Assembly (NCBI GenBank): GCA_030835085.1
Contig: JAUQWQ010000227.1
Coordinates: 1 to 38,097 of the forward strand
Reading direction: 5' to 3'
Length of the DNA: 38,097 bases
Source of the DNA: Ignavibacteria bacterium
Lineage (GTDB): Bacteria; Bacteroidota; Ignavibacteria; Tepidaquicellales; OLB5
Shown here: positions 8,244-17,242 of the stretch, in pieces
Layout of the letters: every line of letters starts with the position of its first letter
Position numbering within the stretch: the stretch's first letter is position 1
Made by a program: the position numbers and the translations under genes
The notes under the pieces: generated by a model
Databases searched by the model: none
What the model saw: the letters and a program-made list of their open reading frames with translations, nothing else
What the model was told of the DNA's origin: nothing

Positions 8244-9548
8244 ATGCATCTTGAAAGTGTACTATTTGAGTTAATTCTTGTTTTACTTATAATATTTGCA
8301 AATGCGTTTTTTGTGGCAGCAGAATTTGCAATAGTAAAAGTCCGTACCACACAAATACAGCCTCTTGCAGATAAGAACAATAAACGCGCCAAGATAACAG
8401 TTAAGATACTTGCCAATCTGGACGCGTATCTATCGGCATCACAGGTTGGTATTACAATGACCTCTCTGGGTTTGGGCTGGGTAGGCGAGCCCGTTACAGC
8501 GAAGCTGTTGAGTCCGATATTTACCTGGTTTGGCATGACCAATGAGCAGACCATCCATACACTTTCAATTATAGTCGGATTTATTTTCCTCACATTCCTG
8601 CATATATCTCTTGGCGAGCAGGCACCCAAAATGCTGGCTATTAAGTCACCAAAATCAGTATCACTTATTGTTGCAATCCCGCTTAATTTATTTTACATCA
8701 CATTCAAACCCATAGTATGGATGCTGAATCATGCCGCGAATTTTATATTAAGGCTTATCGGCATTCAGCAGGTACCTGATTCCGAACGCATCAATTCCGA
8801 AGAAGAATTGCGGCTGTTAATATCCGAAGGACGTAAATCAGGCGCAATCGATCAGACTGAACATCAGCTGATAGAAAAAATATTTGAGTTCAACGATAAG
8901 CAGGCAAGTGAGATTATGGTGCCGAGGAACCATATGATAGCCATAAATCTCGAGGATTCCCGCGAAGAGATTTTCCAGAAAGTTACAGAAGAAGGATTTT
9001 CAAGGATTCCGGTTTACAAAGAGACAATTGATAATATTGTAGGGATAATATACACCAAAGATCTTATTTCAGCATCAGAACACAGAGAGCTTATAGCTTT
9101 GCAGGATATAATCCGCCCCGCTTTTTTTGTTTCATCAACCAAACAGATAGGCAATCTGCTTAAAGAAATGCAGCGCAGTAAGGTTCACATGGCTATTGTA
9201 GTTGATGAATACGGCGGAGTTGAAGGCTTGGTGACGATAGAAGATATCATTGAAGAAATTGTTGGTGAAATACAGGATGAATATGATGTTGATGAAACAC
9301 AGGAAGTAGTAAGTGAAAAAAGCGGTGTATATCTTGTAAACCCGATAATTTCAATAGAGAATTTTAATACCAGGTTCAAAACAAATCTGCCAGAAGACCC
9401 TGATTACCAGACGCTAAACGGATTTTTGCAGAAAGTTACGGGTCACATTCCGGAAGTATACGAAAGAATTGATTTTAAAGGAATGAGCTTTGTGATTACT
9501 AAAAAATCCGGTAACAGGGTTATGCAGGTAAGAGTACAGAAGATTTAA
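8244..9548 (+). CDS. CNNM-transmembrane (DUF21) and CBS-pair protein, CorC/HlyC family (copy 2)
   Basis: This is a paralogue of the 6423 gene with the same architecture: CNNM/DUF21 helices (1 to about 190, starting ELILVLLIIFANAFFVAAEF), a CBS pair (about 205-325), and a CorC_HlyC domain (about 345-430). Identity to copy 1 is very high through the CBS region: both share GIIYTKDLISASEHR and EYGGVEGLVT, with only scattered substitutions. A tandem duplication is likely. The family is linked to divalent-metal export, with nucleotide sensing by the CBS pair. The ATG at 8244 has no clear ribosome binding site. The gene ends 5 nt before the convergent flippase gene, with a shared hairpin at 9557-9573. 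Confidence 0.9.
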   Translation: MHLESVLFELILVLLIIFANAFFVAAEFAIVKVRTTQIQPLADKNNKRAKITVKILANLDAYLSASQVGITMTSLGLGWVGEPVTAKLLSPIFTWFGMTNEQTIHTLSIIVGFIFLTFLHISLGEQAPKMLAIKSPKSVSLIVAIPLNLFYITFKPIVWMLNHAANFILRLIGIQQVPDSERINSEEELRLLISEGRKSGAIDQTEHQLIEKIFEFNDKQASEIMVPRNHMIAINLEDSREEIFQKVTEEGFSRIPVYKETIDNIVGIIYTKDLISASEHRELIALQDIIRPAFFVSSTKQIGNLLKEMQRSKVHMAIVVDEYGGVEGLVTIEDIIEEIVGEIQDEYDVDETQEVVSEKSGVYLVNPIISIENFNTRFKTNLPEDPDYQTLNGFLQKVTGHIPEVYERIDFKGMSFVITKKSGNRVMQVRVQKI

Positions 9549-9553
9549 AATAA

Positions 9554-11044
9554 TTATGCCGGATTTTCCGGCAGATCATCCGGTACAAAAGCTGCTTCGG
9601 CAGCTTTATTTTTTGAACCCATACTTTTGATCTTCTTTATTATCATTTTCATTTCATCGGAATTTTTGAGGTTCAGGTACAGGTATGTTCCTGCAGATAT
9701 GAAGTATACAGCTCCAAGTATTATCCTTATAGAAAGTTTCAGATCAAAATAATAACTCACAGCAACTATAGCGGCCGCAGGCAGAAATAACGCGGCAATT
9801 TTAAAATATCCGTAATCAACCGGGTAGAGCTTCTGTGAAACCGAAAGTGTAAGCAGGAATATCAGGAAATTCGCGGTCATTATGGATAAAGCCGCTCCCA
9901 CAGCCCCAATAGCCGGGGTTAGAAGGAAGTTCATAATAATATTCACCGCAGCTGCTGTCAGGGTTATCCATATAGTATGCTGTGCTTTTTTGGTTATGGC
10001 AATACCTATTGATACAATAAAATATCCGCTGAAAAATACAACGCTCATACACAGGAAAGGCACCACAGCTTTTGCGGAGTAATAAGCCGGCTGAGTGAAT
10101 ACTTTCAGCAGATCAATCGAGAACATCGAAATAAAAAATACTGCAAGTATATTAACAACAAAATATATAAAGAAAACTTTTGCATATATTTTTTTCGCAT
10201 TAGGTTCGTACTGTATATCCATTGCGTAGGGTGACCAAGCCATTTGAAGCGCGCCTGAAACCAGGCCGAGGAATGATGCCAGTTTGAACCCTACAGCATA
10301 TATGCCGATATCGGCAATATTGCGGTAGTGGGCCAGGAAATAACGGTCGGTGGTAGTAAGTATCCATACTGCGAATGCAGTTCCTATCAAAGGACTGCCG
10401 TATGCCAGTATCTTCTTAGCCCACCTCCCTGAAAAATGGAATCCATATCTTGTGAAAACATAAATTACGGTAAATCCGGCCATCAATCCATAAGAAATAA
10501 CACTTGCCATAATTGCACCCCATACACCTTTTCGCAGTATAAGTATGAAATATATATTCAGACCTATGTTAACAAGCAGGTTAGTAATTGAAACAAAAGT
10601 AAAAACCCAGGGTCTTTTTTCGAATCGAATCAAATCAGTAAAGAATGAATATATAGACTGAACAGCCAATGATATCCCTGTTAATATCAGAAAAAGTGAA
10701 TAATCTTTACCAAAGATAACAAAGGTCAGCTTATGTGAAAGTAATCCAACAATCAAAAAAGCAGCAGATGCGAACGTAAGCCTTATTATCAGGGTTGATG
10801 ATACCATTACCGGTCGCTCTTCGCTGTGTTCCTTCCTGAAGAAATAGTAGCTTAGTGATGAGTCGGTACCTGATACAACCAGGTAAATGCTGATTATTGC
10901 TACTGTACCAAGCAGGTCAAGAATACCGTAATCTTCCGGGGTAAGTAAAGCAGTATACAGCGGCAGCAGGAAAACCCCGATGAATTTCTGTATGTATGTG
11001 CTTAACCCGTATATTAACGATTCTTTGAAGAACCTCTTAAGCAA
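9554..11044 (-). CDS. Wzx-like flippase (polysaccharide biosynthesis protein, MOP superfamily)
   Basis: The 496-residue protein has some 12-14 hydrophobic helices and a family-typical N-terminus (KESLIYGLSTYIQKFIGVFLLPLYT followed by PEDYGILDLL, residues about 7-50). This matches the Polysacc_synt/Wzx group, which turns lipid-linked oligosaccharides across the inner membrane. The C-terminus is a charged cytoplasmic tail (about 465-496). It is the last gene of the minus-strand glycan locus, 5 nt after the glycosyltransferase at 11050, and its stop codon touches a hairpin that probably ends the transcript. Substrate cannot be read from sequence. Confidence 0.88.
   Translation of the reverse strand: MLKRFFKESLIYGLSTYIQKFIGVFLLPLYTALLTPEDYGILDLLGTVAIISIYLVVSGTDSSLSYYFFRKEHSEERPVMVSSTLIIRLTFASAAFLIVGLLSHKLTFVIFGKDYSLFLILTGISLAVQSIYSFFTDLIRFEKRPWVFTFVSITNLLVNIGLNIYFILILRKGVWGAIMASVISYGLMAGFTVIYVFTRYGFHFSGRWAKKILAYGSPLIGTAFAVWILTTTDRYFLAHYRNIADIGIYAVGFKLASFLGLVSGALQMAWSPYAMDIQYEPNAKKIYAKVFFIYFVVNILAVFFISMFSIDLLKVFTQPAYYSAKAVVPFLCMSVVFFSGYFIVSIGIAITKKAQHTIWITLTAAAVNIIMNFLLTPAIGAVGAALSIMTANFLIFLLTLSVSQKLYPVDYGYFKIAALFLPAAAIVAVSYYFDLKLSIRIILGAVYFISAGTYLYLNLKNSDEMKMIIKKIKSMGSKNKAAEAAFVPDDLPENPA
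9557..9573 (-). terminator. Hairpin between convergent genes, likely terminator of the glycan locus
   Basis: TGCCGGA (9557-9563) and TCCGGCA (9567-9573) form a perfect 7-bp stem with a 3-nt loop. It overlaps the last codons of the flippase gene. On the minus strand it is followed by TAATTATTTT, moderately U-rich; on the plus side there is no T-run, so it mainly serves the minus strand. Confidence 0.45.
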
Positions 11045-11049
11045 ATTGT

Positions 11050-12075
11050 TTATTTCCTTTCGAGAAGTTCATAATATTGCCCGGCTATTATTTTTGCATT
11101 ATGATATTTTTCTGCGTATTCCCTTGAGCGGGAGCCAATTTCAATGAGTTTGGTTGGTTCGGTCAAAATTCCTTTTAATACGATATATAAATTATCGGGA
11201 TTTGCATTAATTACGGGTATTTCTGCAGGAGAGCCTGATGCAACATCTTCCCTTATATAGCATACTACAGGCTTACCCATTGCCATACTTTCAACAGATA
11301 AGAGCCCGTAAAATCCTACAAGCATCTGGTCAATAACCAGGTCAGATGCTGCAATTTCATCATAAAGCTCCTCGGCTTTTACATTTTTTATTACTTTAAA
11401 ATCAAAATCAAATTCTTTTTTTAATCGCTCAATTGCGGTTAAAATATATTTAGTTCCTTTATATTCAGGGTTAGAAGGAGCATGAAGTATCTTCAGCTTT
11501 TTTCCCGGATTTGAACCGGTATATTTGAACTTTTCAATATCAACCGGGAATAAAGCAGGATAGTAATTTTTACTTAGAGAGCCAGCGGCTTCCTCAGCGC
11601 TTAGGATAATATCAAAGTTTTTTTCGGTCTCGCTAATTTTTCCGGGTTTTGTTTCAATAACGCAGCCTACAAAACCTTTGTAATCATCTGTGCAGTCCCT
11701 GCAGGGGTTCCATTTGTATTTGGATACTTTATCAGGAAGCCTGATATCGCATCCTGTAAATATCACCATTGTTTTTTTACCAAAAAACCTGAGCAATTTT
11801 ACATCATTGAATCCCGGAAATAAAGTTCCTGTTGAATCGAATATGAAATAATTGTATTTGAATATAAGCTTGAAAATTAAAAAGAATTTCTGGAATTTTC
11901 TTACGAAGGAATTTGATGAATATGCAATGATCTTATCTGTTTCATACCCGAATACATGCTCATTGAGTGAATAAAAATCAGCGGAAATGCCGTTCTGCTC
12001 AAATCCTTTCTTTAAGCTCGTGAAAATTCCCGCAATATTTTCGAGACCCAGGAAAACCTTTTTGTTTGAATGCAT
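11050..12075 (-). CDS. Glycosyltransferase (GT-B type) with a cysteine-rich insert
   Basis: The 341-residue protein has a GT-B layout: an N-terminal half with ENIAGIFTSLKKGFEQNGI (12-30) and a C-terminal nucleotide-sugar half with KILHAPSNPEYKGTKYI and a GT4-like VESMAMGKPVVCYI. It should transfer a sugar to a lipid-linked acceptor at the inner membrane face. The middle holds four cysteines, C109, C125, C128 and C138 (TGCDIRLP, NPCRDC, GFVGC), which could bind a metal. It lies 5 nt upstream of the flippase gene and 55 nt downstream of the SDR gene. Donor and acceptor are unknown. Confidence 0.8.
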   Translation of the reverse strand: MHSNKKVFLGLENIAGIFTSLKKGFEQNGISADFYSLNEHVFGYETDKIIAYSSNSFVRKFQKFFLIFKLIFKYNYFIFDSTGTLFPGFNDVKLLRFFGKKTMVIFTGCDIRLPDKVSKYKWNPCRDCTDDYKGFVGCVIETKPGKISETEKNFDIILSAEEAAGSLSKNYYPALFPVDIEKFKYTGSNPGKKLKILHAPSNPEYKGTKYILTAIERLKKEFDFDFKVIKNVKAEELYDEIAASDLVIDQMLVGFYGLLSVESMAMGKPVVCYIREDVASGSPAEIPVINANPDNLYIVLKGILTEPTKLIEIGSRSREYAEKYHNAKIIAGQYYELLERK

Positions 12076-12130
12076 TTGGTAAATTTAAAAATTCAGATAG
12101 CAAAGGGTAGTAAATTGCAAAATAATGAAC

Positions 12131-13117
12131 TTACCAGTAATGTTCTTTGTACTTTTTGTAATATTCAATTGTTTTTTTGATGCCTTCATCGATTGATATT
12201 TTGGGAGACCAATTGATGGTTTTTTTAATTTTAGTTATATCAGCATAATAATCGCCTGGTTCAAGCGCTTTTCGCTCAGTTGTGAATTCAGTATAATCAA
12301 CCCTGCCTGAACCGGAAATTTCAATTATCTTATTTGCAAGATCAACAAAGCTAAGAGGTACACCTGAGCCAACATTATACACTTCGCCATAAGCACCATC
12401 ACTATCAGCAATTGTTATTAATGATTCTGTGAGGTCATCTATATAAAGGTAATCTCTAAGTATTCTGCCATCTCCAAATATCGGTATAACCTCATTATCC
12501 ATCGCTTTTCTAATGAACCAGTTGAATACTCCGTATTCATCATGCGCCATCTGGTGGCGCGGACCGAAAGTATTAGTTATCCTTAAACAAAGCGATTTTA
12601 TGTGATGCAGGTTATGGTAAGTCAATACTATCCTTTCAGCAGCAAAATTTGTTATTGCGTAAATACCTATTGGATTAATAGCATGATTTTCAGCAACCGG
12701 AAGAGTTAATGAAGAGCCATATTCACCCCTTGTGCCGGTAAAAATAACTTTTGCATCCGGATTATTCATGCGCAGCGCCTCCATCAAAACCAGTGTACCT
12801 TCAACATTGATAGACAGATCATTGAGAGGGTCTTTAACGCTGTCAACATGGTTAACCTGTCCGGCTATGTGATATATGTAATCCATTCCTTTTACAAGGT
12901 GATTCATAGAGGTCGGATTCCTGATATCAGAGATATTGATCTTTACTTTATCTTTTACAGGCTCAATGTTAAATACATTTCCGCCCTGTCGGGGAAGCAT
13001 GTTATCAACTATTAAAACATCTGCACCAAGCTCTGCGAGCTTAATACTGAGGTTACTGCCAACGAAACCCAGACCGCCGGTAATTAATACTTTTTTTGAT
13101 TTGAAATTTTTTTTCAT
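12131..13117 (-). CDS. Extended SDR: NAD-dependent nucleotide-sugar epimerase/dehydratase family, altered active site
   Basis: This 328-residue Rossmann protein has TGGLGFVGS at 13-21, the ribose-binding acid D38, SDIRNP, HIAGQVNHVDS, IFTGTRGEYG at 125-134 and the substrate segment GDGRILRDYLYIDDL. Such enzymes make or epimerise activated sugars for glycan synthesis. The usual catalytic YxxxK is here Y153-A-I-T-N157: the lysine is replaced by asparagine, read directly from AAT. The Ser/Thr position has TGTR instead of the common SSxxVYG. The enzyme may therefore have changed chemistry, or belong to a subgroup using another base. It lies 13 nt downstream of the NodB-like gene. The likely product is an unusual NDP-sugar. 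Confidence 0.85.
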   Translation of the reverse strand: MKKNFKSKKVLITGGLGFVGSNLSIKLAELGADVLIVDNMLPRQGGNVFNIEPVKDKVKINISDIRNPTSMNHLVKGMDYIYHIAGQVNHVDSVKDPLNDLSINVEGTLVLMEALRMNNPDAKVIFTGTRGEYGSSLTLPVAENHAINPIGIYAITNFAAERIVLTYHNLHHIKSLCLRITNTFGPRHQMAHDEYGVFNWFIRKAMDNEVIPIFGDGRILRDYLYIDDLTESLITIADSDGAYGEVYNVGSGVPLSFVDLANKIIEISGSGRVDYTEFTTERKALEPGDYYADITKIKKTINWSPKISIDEGIKKTIEYYKKYKEHYW

Positions 13118-13130
13118 ATAAAAATTTAAT

Positions 13131-13847
13131 TTACATTAATCCTTCAGCCAGGCAGGTATATGCAATATCCTTTAACTTATGAGTTGTAAGTTCTTTTTCA
13201 TTGCATCGCTTAAGCAGGTTCATAAGCAGATCCCGTGTTCCGGGAACTTCACTGTTCCTGTATTCCAGTAGTTTTTTCGGGTCACTTAAATAATTTTTCG
13301 CTTCATTATACCTGTATTTGTTTTCTGTATTAAGGTAAATATGTATGGGGTGGAAGTCGAATATAACCAGTTCATCAGTATCAATTTCCATACGTGCATC
13401 TTCAAAGCTGTAACCATAAGCCCAGTGAACATCATCTTCCCAGTTAAATGGTATTCTGACCATATTGTTCCACAATTTAAATGCTTTTAATCCGTATTGA
13501 TACGGCATAAAAGTATTAGCTTCATATAGTAGTTTTTTATCTGAGAATTTCTGTAATATTGCAACGCTTTGCATCATTGTATGTGTTCTTACCCCAACGG
13601 CTTCGGGGTGGATATCAAGTATTTCGTCAAGAATATCTTCATAAGAAGTATTACTGTTACCTCTTAATAACGGATGAAAATTTGGATGTATGCCAATTTC
13701 AAACAGTTTCCTGTTTGATTTGGTCAGTTCAAGAGAATGGTGAGTTGAAAACAAAGTACATTTTACTCCGAAAATCTCAAAGATATTCAGTGTATCCGCA
13801 ATAACTTCTTCCGGTGCCCAGTCTATATCACATGTAAATGCCAGCAA
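13131..13847 (-). CDS. NodB-like polysaccharide deacetylase homologue
   Basis: The 238-residue protein begins with a carbohydrate-esterase-4 style motif 1, FTCDIDWAPE (D7, D9), and has motif 2 as HPNFH (H54, H58), the HxxxH that with Asp holds the metal. Later segments (GVRTHTMMQS and FDFHPIHIYLN) look like motifs 3 and 5. CE4 enzymes remove N- or O-acetyl groups from glycans. There is no signal peptide, so it probably acts in the cytoplasm on a sugar precursor or lipid-linked intermediate. It is the first gene of a tight minus-strand group (13 nt to the SDR) and is divergent from the methyltransferase at 13935. Confidence 0.75.
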   Translation of the reverse strand: MLAFTCDIDWAPEEVIADTLNIFEIFGVKCTLFSTHHSLELTKSNRKLFEIGIHPNFHPLLRGNSNTSYEDILDEILDIHPEAVGVRTHTMMQSVAILQKFSDKKLLYEANTFMPYQYGLKAFKLWNNMVRIPFNWEDDVHWAYGYSFEDARMEIDTDELVIFDFHPIHIYLNTENKYRYNEAKNYLSDPKKLLEYRNSEVPGTRDLLMNLLKRCNEKELTTHKLKDIAYTCLAEGLM

Positions 13848-13934
13848 GAATTTATTCTCCTTTAATATATTACATTTTATAGTTAAATTACTAATATTTT
13901 ATAAAAATAATAAGGGGATAATTTCTTATAACAT

Positions 13935-14618
13935 ATGCCAAGTTCAGATACCGCACAGATATCTACTATAATAGATCTGGTACAGATCATTAACCCGGGT
14001 TCAACATTAGATGTTGGCTGTGGATATGGAAAATATGGTTATTTAATTAAAGAATCTCTTATGGAGCATGTTTGGGATAAAGATAAAAATATTGTTAATG
14101 CTGTTGAAGGATATGAAGCTTATATAGCTGATACCCAAAGAGCAATTTATAACAATATATTTATTTGCAATGCAATGAGTTTTGAAAAATATCTACAAAT
14201 GAATTATGACCTTGTCACCATTATAGACGCATTTGAACATTTAACTGTTGAAAACGGTAAATTATTTATTAAAGAGATACTTAAGAAAAGTAATTATCTC
14301 TTAATTTCCGTGCCAAGATATGTTACCGCGCAATCAGGATTGACTGATGACCCGGATAAACTGGAAGAACACAGGGCATTCTGGACAAGGGGAATGTTCA
14401 AAAAGATGGGTAACTGCATGATCATTCCTAACAGTGCAAGGAAAACCATTATTTTATATTCACAGAACGGAAATTTTACTCCTGCAATAAAGAAATTCTG
14501 CTCAAAAAAACTACTTCTTAAATTTGTGCCTTATATTTTTATTGATATATTTAACTATATGCTTTGGTTCATAAAAAGGAATAATCCTGATCATTTTATA
14601 AGAAGATCGAAGTTTTGA
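13935..14618 (+). CDS. Class I SAM-dependent methyltransferase
   Basis: The 227-residue protein has the SAM-binding motif LDVGCGYGKYG at 25-35, an acidic residue in the second strand (VEGYEAYI), and a post-motif LVTIIDAFEHL. The fold is that of small-molecule or sugar methyltransferases. Its C-terminus is hydrophobic and basic (about 190-227, with FVPYIFIDIFNYMLWFIKR), which suggests contact with the membrane. It is the only plus-strand gene in the glycan locus, with 87 nt and 95 nt spacers to its neighbours, so it has its own promoter. A role in methylating a glycan, lipid carrier or chain end is an inference from position. Confidence 0.8.
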   Translation: MPSSDTAQISTIIDLVQIINPGSTLDVGCGYGKYGYLIKESLMEHVWDKDKNIVNAVEGYEAYIADTQRAIYNNIFICNAMSFEKYLQMNYDLVTIIDAFEHLTVENGKLFIKEILKKSNYLLISVPRYVTAQSGLTDDPDKLEEHRAFWTRGMFKKMGNCMIIPNSARKTIILYSQNGNFTPAIKKFCSKKLLLKFVPYIFIDIFNYMLWFIKRNNPDHFIRRSKF

Positions 14619-14713
14619 TATATCAGTATTATTGTAAAGAGTTTTTCTTTTCTGATGATTAACAGTTTGTTAAAATCTGCTTTGTTTCATAACTTTCCGT
14701 ATTAATTACCTGC

Positions 14714-15415
14714 CTAATTATCTTTTTGGGTATTTGCATTCAGTAGTACTTCCAGAGATTTGGGTCCGCAATTAAATAAAAGGTCCAGGATATTCATATA
14801 TGGCTGAAATTCAGGTGAATTAAACTGGGTATATACCGGGTGAGTATATTTTTGAAAAATTATCTTTAAGCCTGTACTGTTCCACAGATCCATATCAAGA
14901 TAATTTATACCTTCAGCGCCTGAAATATAAGTATCGGCATTAACATTTCTTGTGATATCAATTAAAGCTTGTGTACTGGTAGAATCGAGTTCGGGTAATT
15001 CAGAGCATTTTATGAATTTTGTTTTAATTCCCAGTTGCCCGGCTGCTGCAAGAATTATACTTATATTCAGATCTGCAATAAATTCCTGTTTTGAGTTGAA
15101 GATCTCTTCATAAGCGGGAGAATATTCTTTGAAAAAAGGTGCTCTTCCGTAAATAACTTTTATTGAACGCCAGTTCTTCATCAGGTTTTTTTCCGGGTCT
15201 TTGATTCTTACTTCCATTATTTTCTGTCCGAAATCATGAAGAATAGGCATCGAAATCCACTGCCATCCCCCGGGAATACATAATTTATTCCGGTTTTGCC
15301 AGTCGTTTTTTTTGAATTGAGTGGTATCATACAGAACAAAAATATCACTGTTAAATGCTTTTTCAAAAAAACCAAGGTACGGCAGGTAATTTGGCTGATG
15401 TACAGTACAGATCAA
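14714..15415 (-). CDS. WbqC family protein
   Basis: The sequence TVHQPNYLPYLGFFEKAFNS with later FVLYDTTQFKKNDWQNRN is the WbqC signature (Pfam WbqC-like). Members are found in O-antigen and exopolysaccharide loci; the biochemical activity is poorly defined, and amino-acyl decoration of sugars has been suggested. Length 233 is typical. The start appears to be TTG at 15415, two positions past the stop of the PIG-L gene just upstream, with no ATG available near the conserved N-terminus; translation is probably coupled. Confidence 0.85.
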   Translation of the reverse strand: MICTVHQPNYLPYLGFFEKAFNSDIFVLYDTTQFKKNDWQNRNKLCIPGGWQWISMPILHDFGQKIMEVRIKDPEKNLMKNWRSIKVIYGRAPFFKEYSPAYEEIFNSKQEFIADLNISIILAAAGQLGIKTKFIKCSELPELDSTSTQALIDITRNVNADTYISGAEGINYLDMDLWNSTGLKIIFQKYTHPVYTQFNSPEFQPYMNILDLLFNCGPKSLEVLLNANTQKDN

Positions 15416-15416
15416 T

Positions 15417-16022
15417 TTATTTAATTACTTTAATTATATCAAAACCTTCGACATATTTATCATTCAATAATATGTCAAAAGCCCTGTATTCAGCTAAACC
15501 TCTTACAGCTCTGTCTGCCATGTAACCTTTGCCGCCCTGGGAATTATGAATTTTAACAGCTTTAATTTTCAGCTCCATAAAGTCTGTAATATCCACAAAA
15601 TAATTAGGTGCAAAATTTCTCGATGTACTTGGTGTTTCATAAGCGTATATTTCTTTAACGGGCCTGCATCCTACCAGGGCCGCATTAAATGTGGCCCGGT
15701 GATCCTGGTGAGTATCATTTCCGGACGGAATAAATACTGCATTAGGTTTTAACAGCTCAACATACTTTTCAATAACAGATATTGTTTCAGGTCCCTCACT
15801 GATAAACCTGTCAGGTAATGTTTCAAAGAATAGTTTTGCGCCTATTAACCCGGCTGATTCTATGGATTCAAGAGTACGATCACCTTCCAGGATCCCGCCT
15901 TCACCTTTCGTTAAAATTAGAAAGTTAACATTATCACCGGCTTTCTTGAACCTGCTCATAGTACCAAAACAGCCTAATTCTATATCATCCGGGTGTGGTC
16001 CTATTGCTAAAATTGTTTTCAT
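15417..16022 (-). CDS. PIG-L/LmbE family N-acetyl-sugar deacetylase (copy 1)
   Basis: The 201-residue protein has the zinc motif GPHPDD (H10, D12, D13) and the second ligand set THQDH (H105, H108). PIG-L enzymes remove acetyl from GlcNAc-type residues (GPI precursors, mycothiol, lipopeptide glycans). No signal peptide is present, so it works in the cytoplasm. It is directly coupled to WbqC (1 nt between the coding regions), which hints that a freed amino group made here is the site of a later modification. A second PIG-L gene lies 1.2 kb upstream in the same locus. Confidence 0.9.
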   Translation of the reverse strand: MKTILAIGPHPDDIELGCFGTMSRFKKAGDNVNFLILTKGEGGILEGDRTLESIESAGLIGAKLFFETLPDRFISEGPETISVIEKYVELLKPNAVFIPSGNDTHQDHRATFNAALVGCRPVKEIYAYETPSTSRNFAPNYFVDITDFMELKIKAVKIHNSQGGKGYMADRAVRGLAEYRAFDILLNDKYVEGFDIIKVIK

Positions 16023-16034
16023 AATATATTTATG

Positions 16035-17228
16035 TTAATTAATATTATATTCCTTAAATAAATTTTCGAATATCAATTTGGATTTCTCTGCAACTTTATC
16101 GTATGAATAATACATCTCAATGCTGTTTCTCATATTAGTATATTTCTCAGGATTTTTTAAAACTTTAATTGTTGCTTTAATATATTTTTCAATTGTATCC
16201 GGTACCTCACATATTTCATCAATATTTTTGCCAATATAATTTCTCATGGAATAACTAACTACTGGCGTATTACAGGCAAGGCTTTCTAGTGGTGCTATAC
16301 CGGGTCCCCCAAAATAATCATTTCTTAATGCTACCAGTAAATATACATCTGATGCAGAATAATAGATGTTCAGGTCCTTATTAAGTACCCTGCCTATAAT
16401 TTTAGCACCGGAATTCAAAACAAAATCATAGAATTCATCCTGCAGTGAGTTACCGATAATTATTAACTCAGTTTCCGGTAACTCTTTTTTTACTTCCTGC
16501 CATATCTGAACCATTTCTACCGGCTGTTTATAGTTGTATAACTTTCCAACATATAATATATATTTTTTTTTATGGTCCCAACTTAAAAGATCCCTTGCTT
16601 CAGTTTTGTTTATGACGGGGAAATTTGTGATATTTAAACCTGTACTGCTGATATCAATTTTACTTTTCTCAGCGACTTTTCGTATATATGGAATTTGATT
16701 GAAGTCGCAGACTAAAAACTGATCAATATTTTTCATGACAAGTTTTTCTATACAAATATCAATTATATCTTTTATTTTTCTTAAACCGGACCGGTTTTTG
16801 TATCTGAAATAAGGCGAAAAATCACCATGATGACTTGTAACAATCGGTGAACTTTTAAAAAAAAATGCTATTTGATACATCAGCCAGTAATGAGTATGTG
16901 AAACAAATAACAGCGGATGACTTTTTTTTACCTCTTTTTTAAGTTCATTAATAAATTTTAACGAAAAATCTCCAATTTTTGGAATTCTGAATCCTGGAAA
17001 AATCCGGAACTTAACATTTTGTACAGTTTTCTCATAATATTTATCTGTAAATGAATCAAGCCTCCACATTTCAACATCAAAACCATCTGAATATTTTTTA
17101 AAGTTTCTGGCAAAATTACTGCCGAAACCATATGTAAAAAACCTGTCTTCCGGATCAGGTGAAACGGGAAATTGTTCCGGTTCGTAATTATTATGAATAT
17201 AAATAATCTTTTTCAATAAATAATACAA
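16035..17228 (-). CDS. GT4 family glycosyltransferase
   Basis: The 397-residue protein has the GT-B fold with an N-terminal acceptor half (HNNYEPEQFPVSPD, FVSHTHYWLMYQIAFF, TSHHGDF) and a C-terminal donor half. KKYILYVGKLYNYKQPVEMV, SASDVYLLVALRNDYFGG and GIAPLESLACNTPVVSY are the classic GT4 signature, including the conserved Glu of the E-x7-E motif. The start is TTG at 17228 with no nearby ATG. It follows the PIG-L gene at 17243 by 14 nt and precedes the other PIG-L gene by 12 nt, so it may act on the same amino sugar. Confidence 0.88.
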   Translation of the reverse strand: MYYLLKKIIYIHNNYEPEQFPVSPDPEDRFFTYGFGSNFARNFKKYSDGFDVEMWRLDSFTDKYYEKTVQNVKFRIFPGFRIPKIGDFSLKFINELKKEVKKSHPLLFVSHTHYWLMYQIAFFFKSSPIVTSHHGDFSPYFRYKNRSGLRKIKDIIDICIEKLVMKNIDQFLVCDFNQIPYIRKVAEKSKIDISSTGLNITNFPVINKTEARDLLSWDHKKKYILYVGKLYNYKQPVEMVQIWQEVKKELPETELIIIGNSLQDEFYDFVLNSGAKIIGRVLNKDLNIYYSASDVYLLVALRNDYFGGPGIAPLESLACNTPVVSYSMRNYIGKNIDEICEVPDTIEKYIKATIKVLKNPEKYTNMRNSIEMYYSYDKVAEKSKLIFENLFKEYNIN

Positions 17229-17242
17229 TTCAATGTTTTAAT

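Noticed and set aside
8085-8249. Extended N-terminus of the small repeat protein
   Set aside because: It would overlap the start of the neighbouring CNNM gene, and a good ribosome binding site lies before the ATG at 8084.
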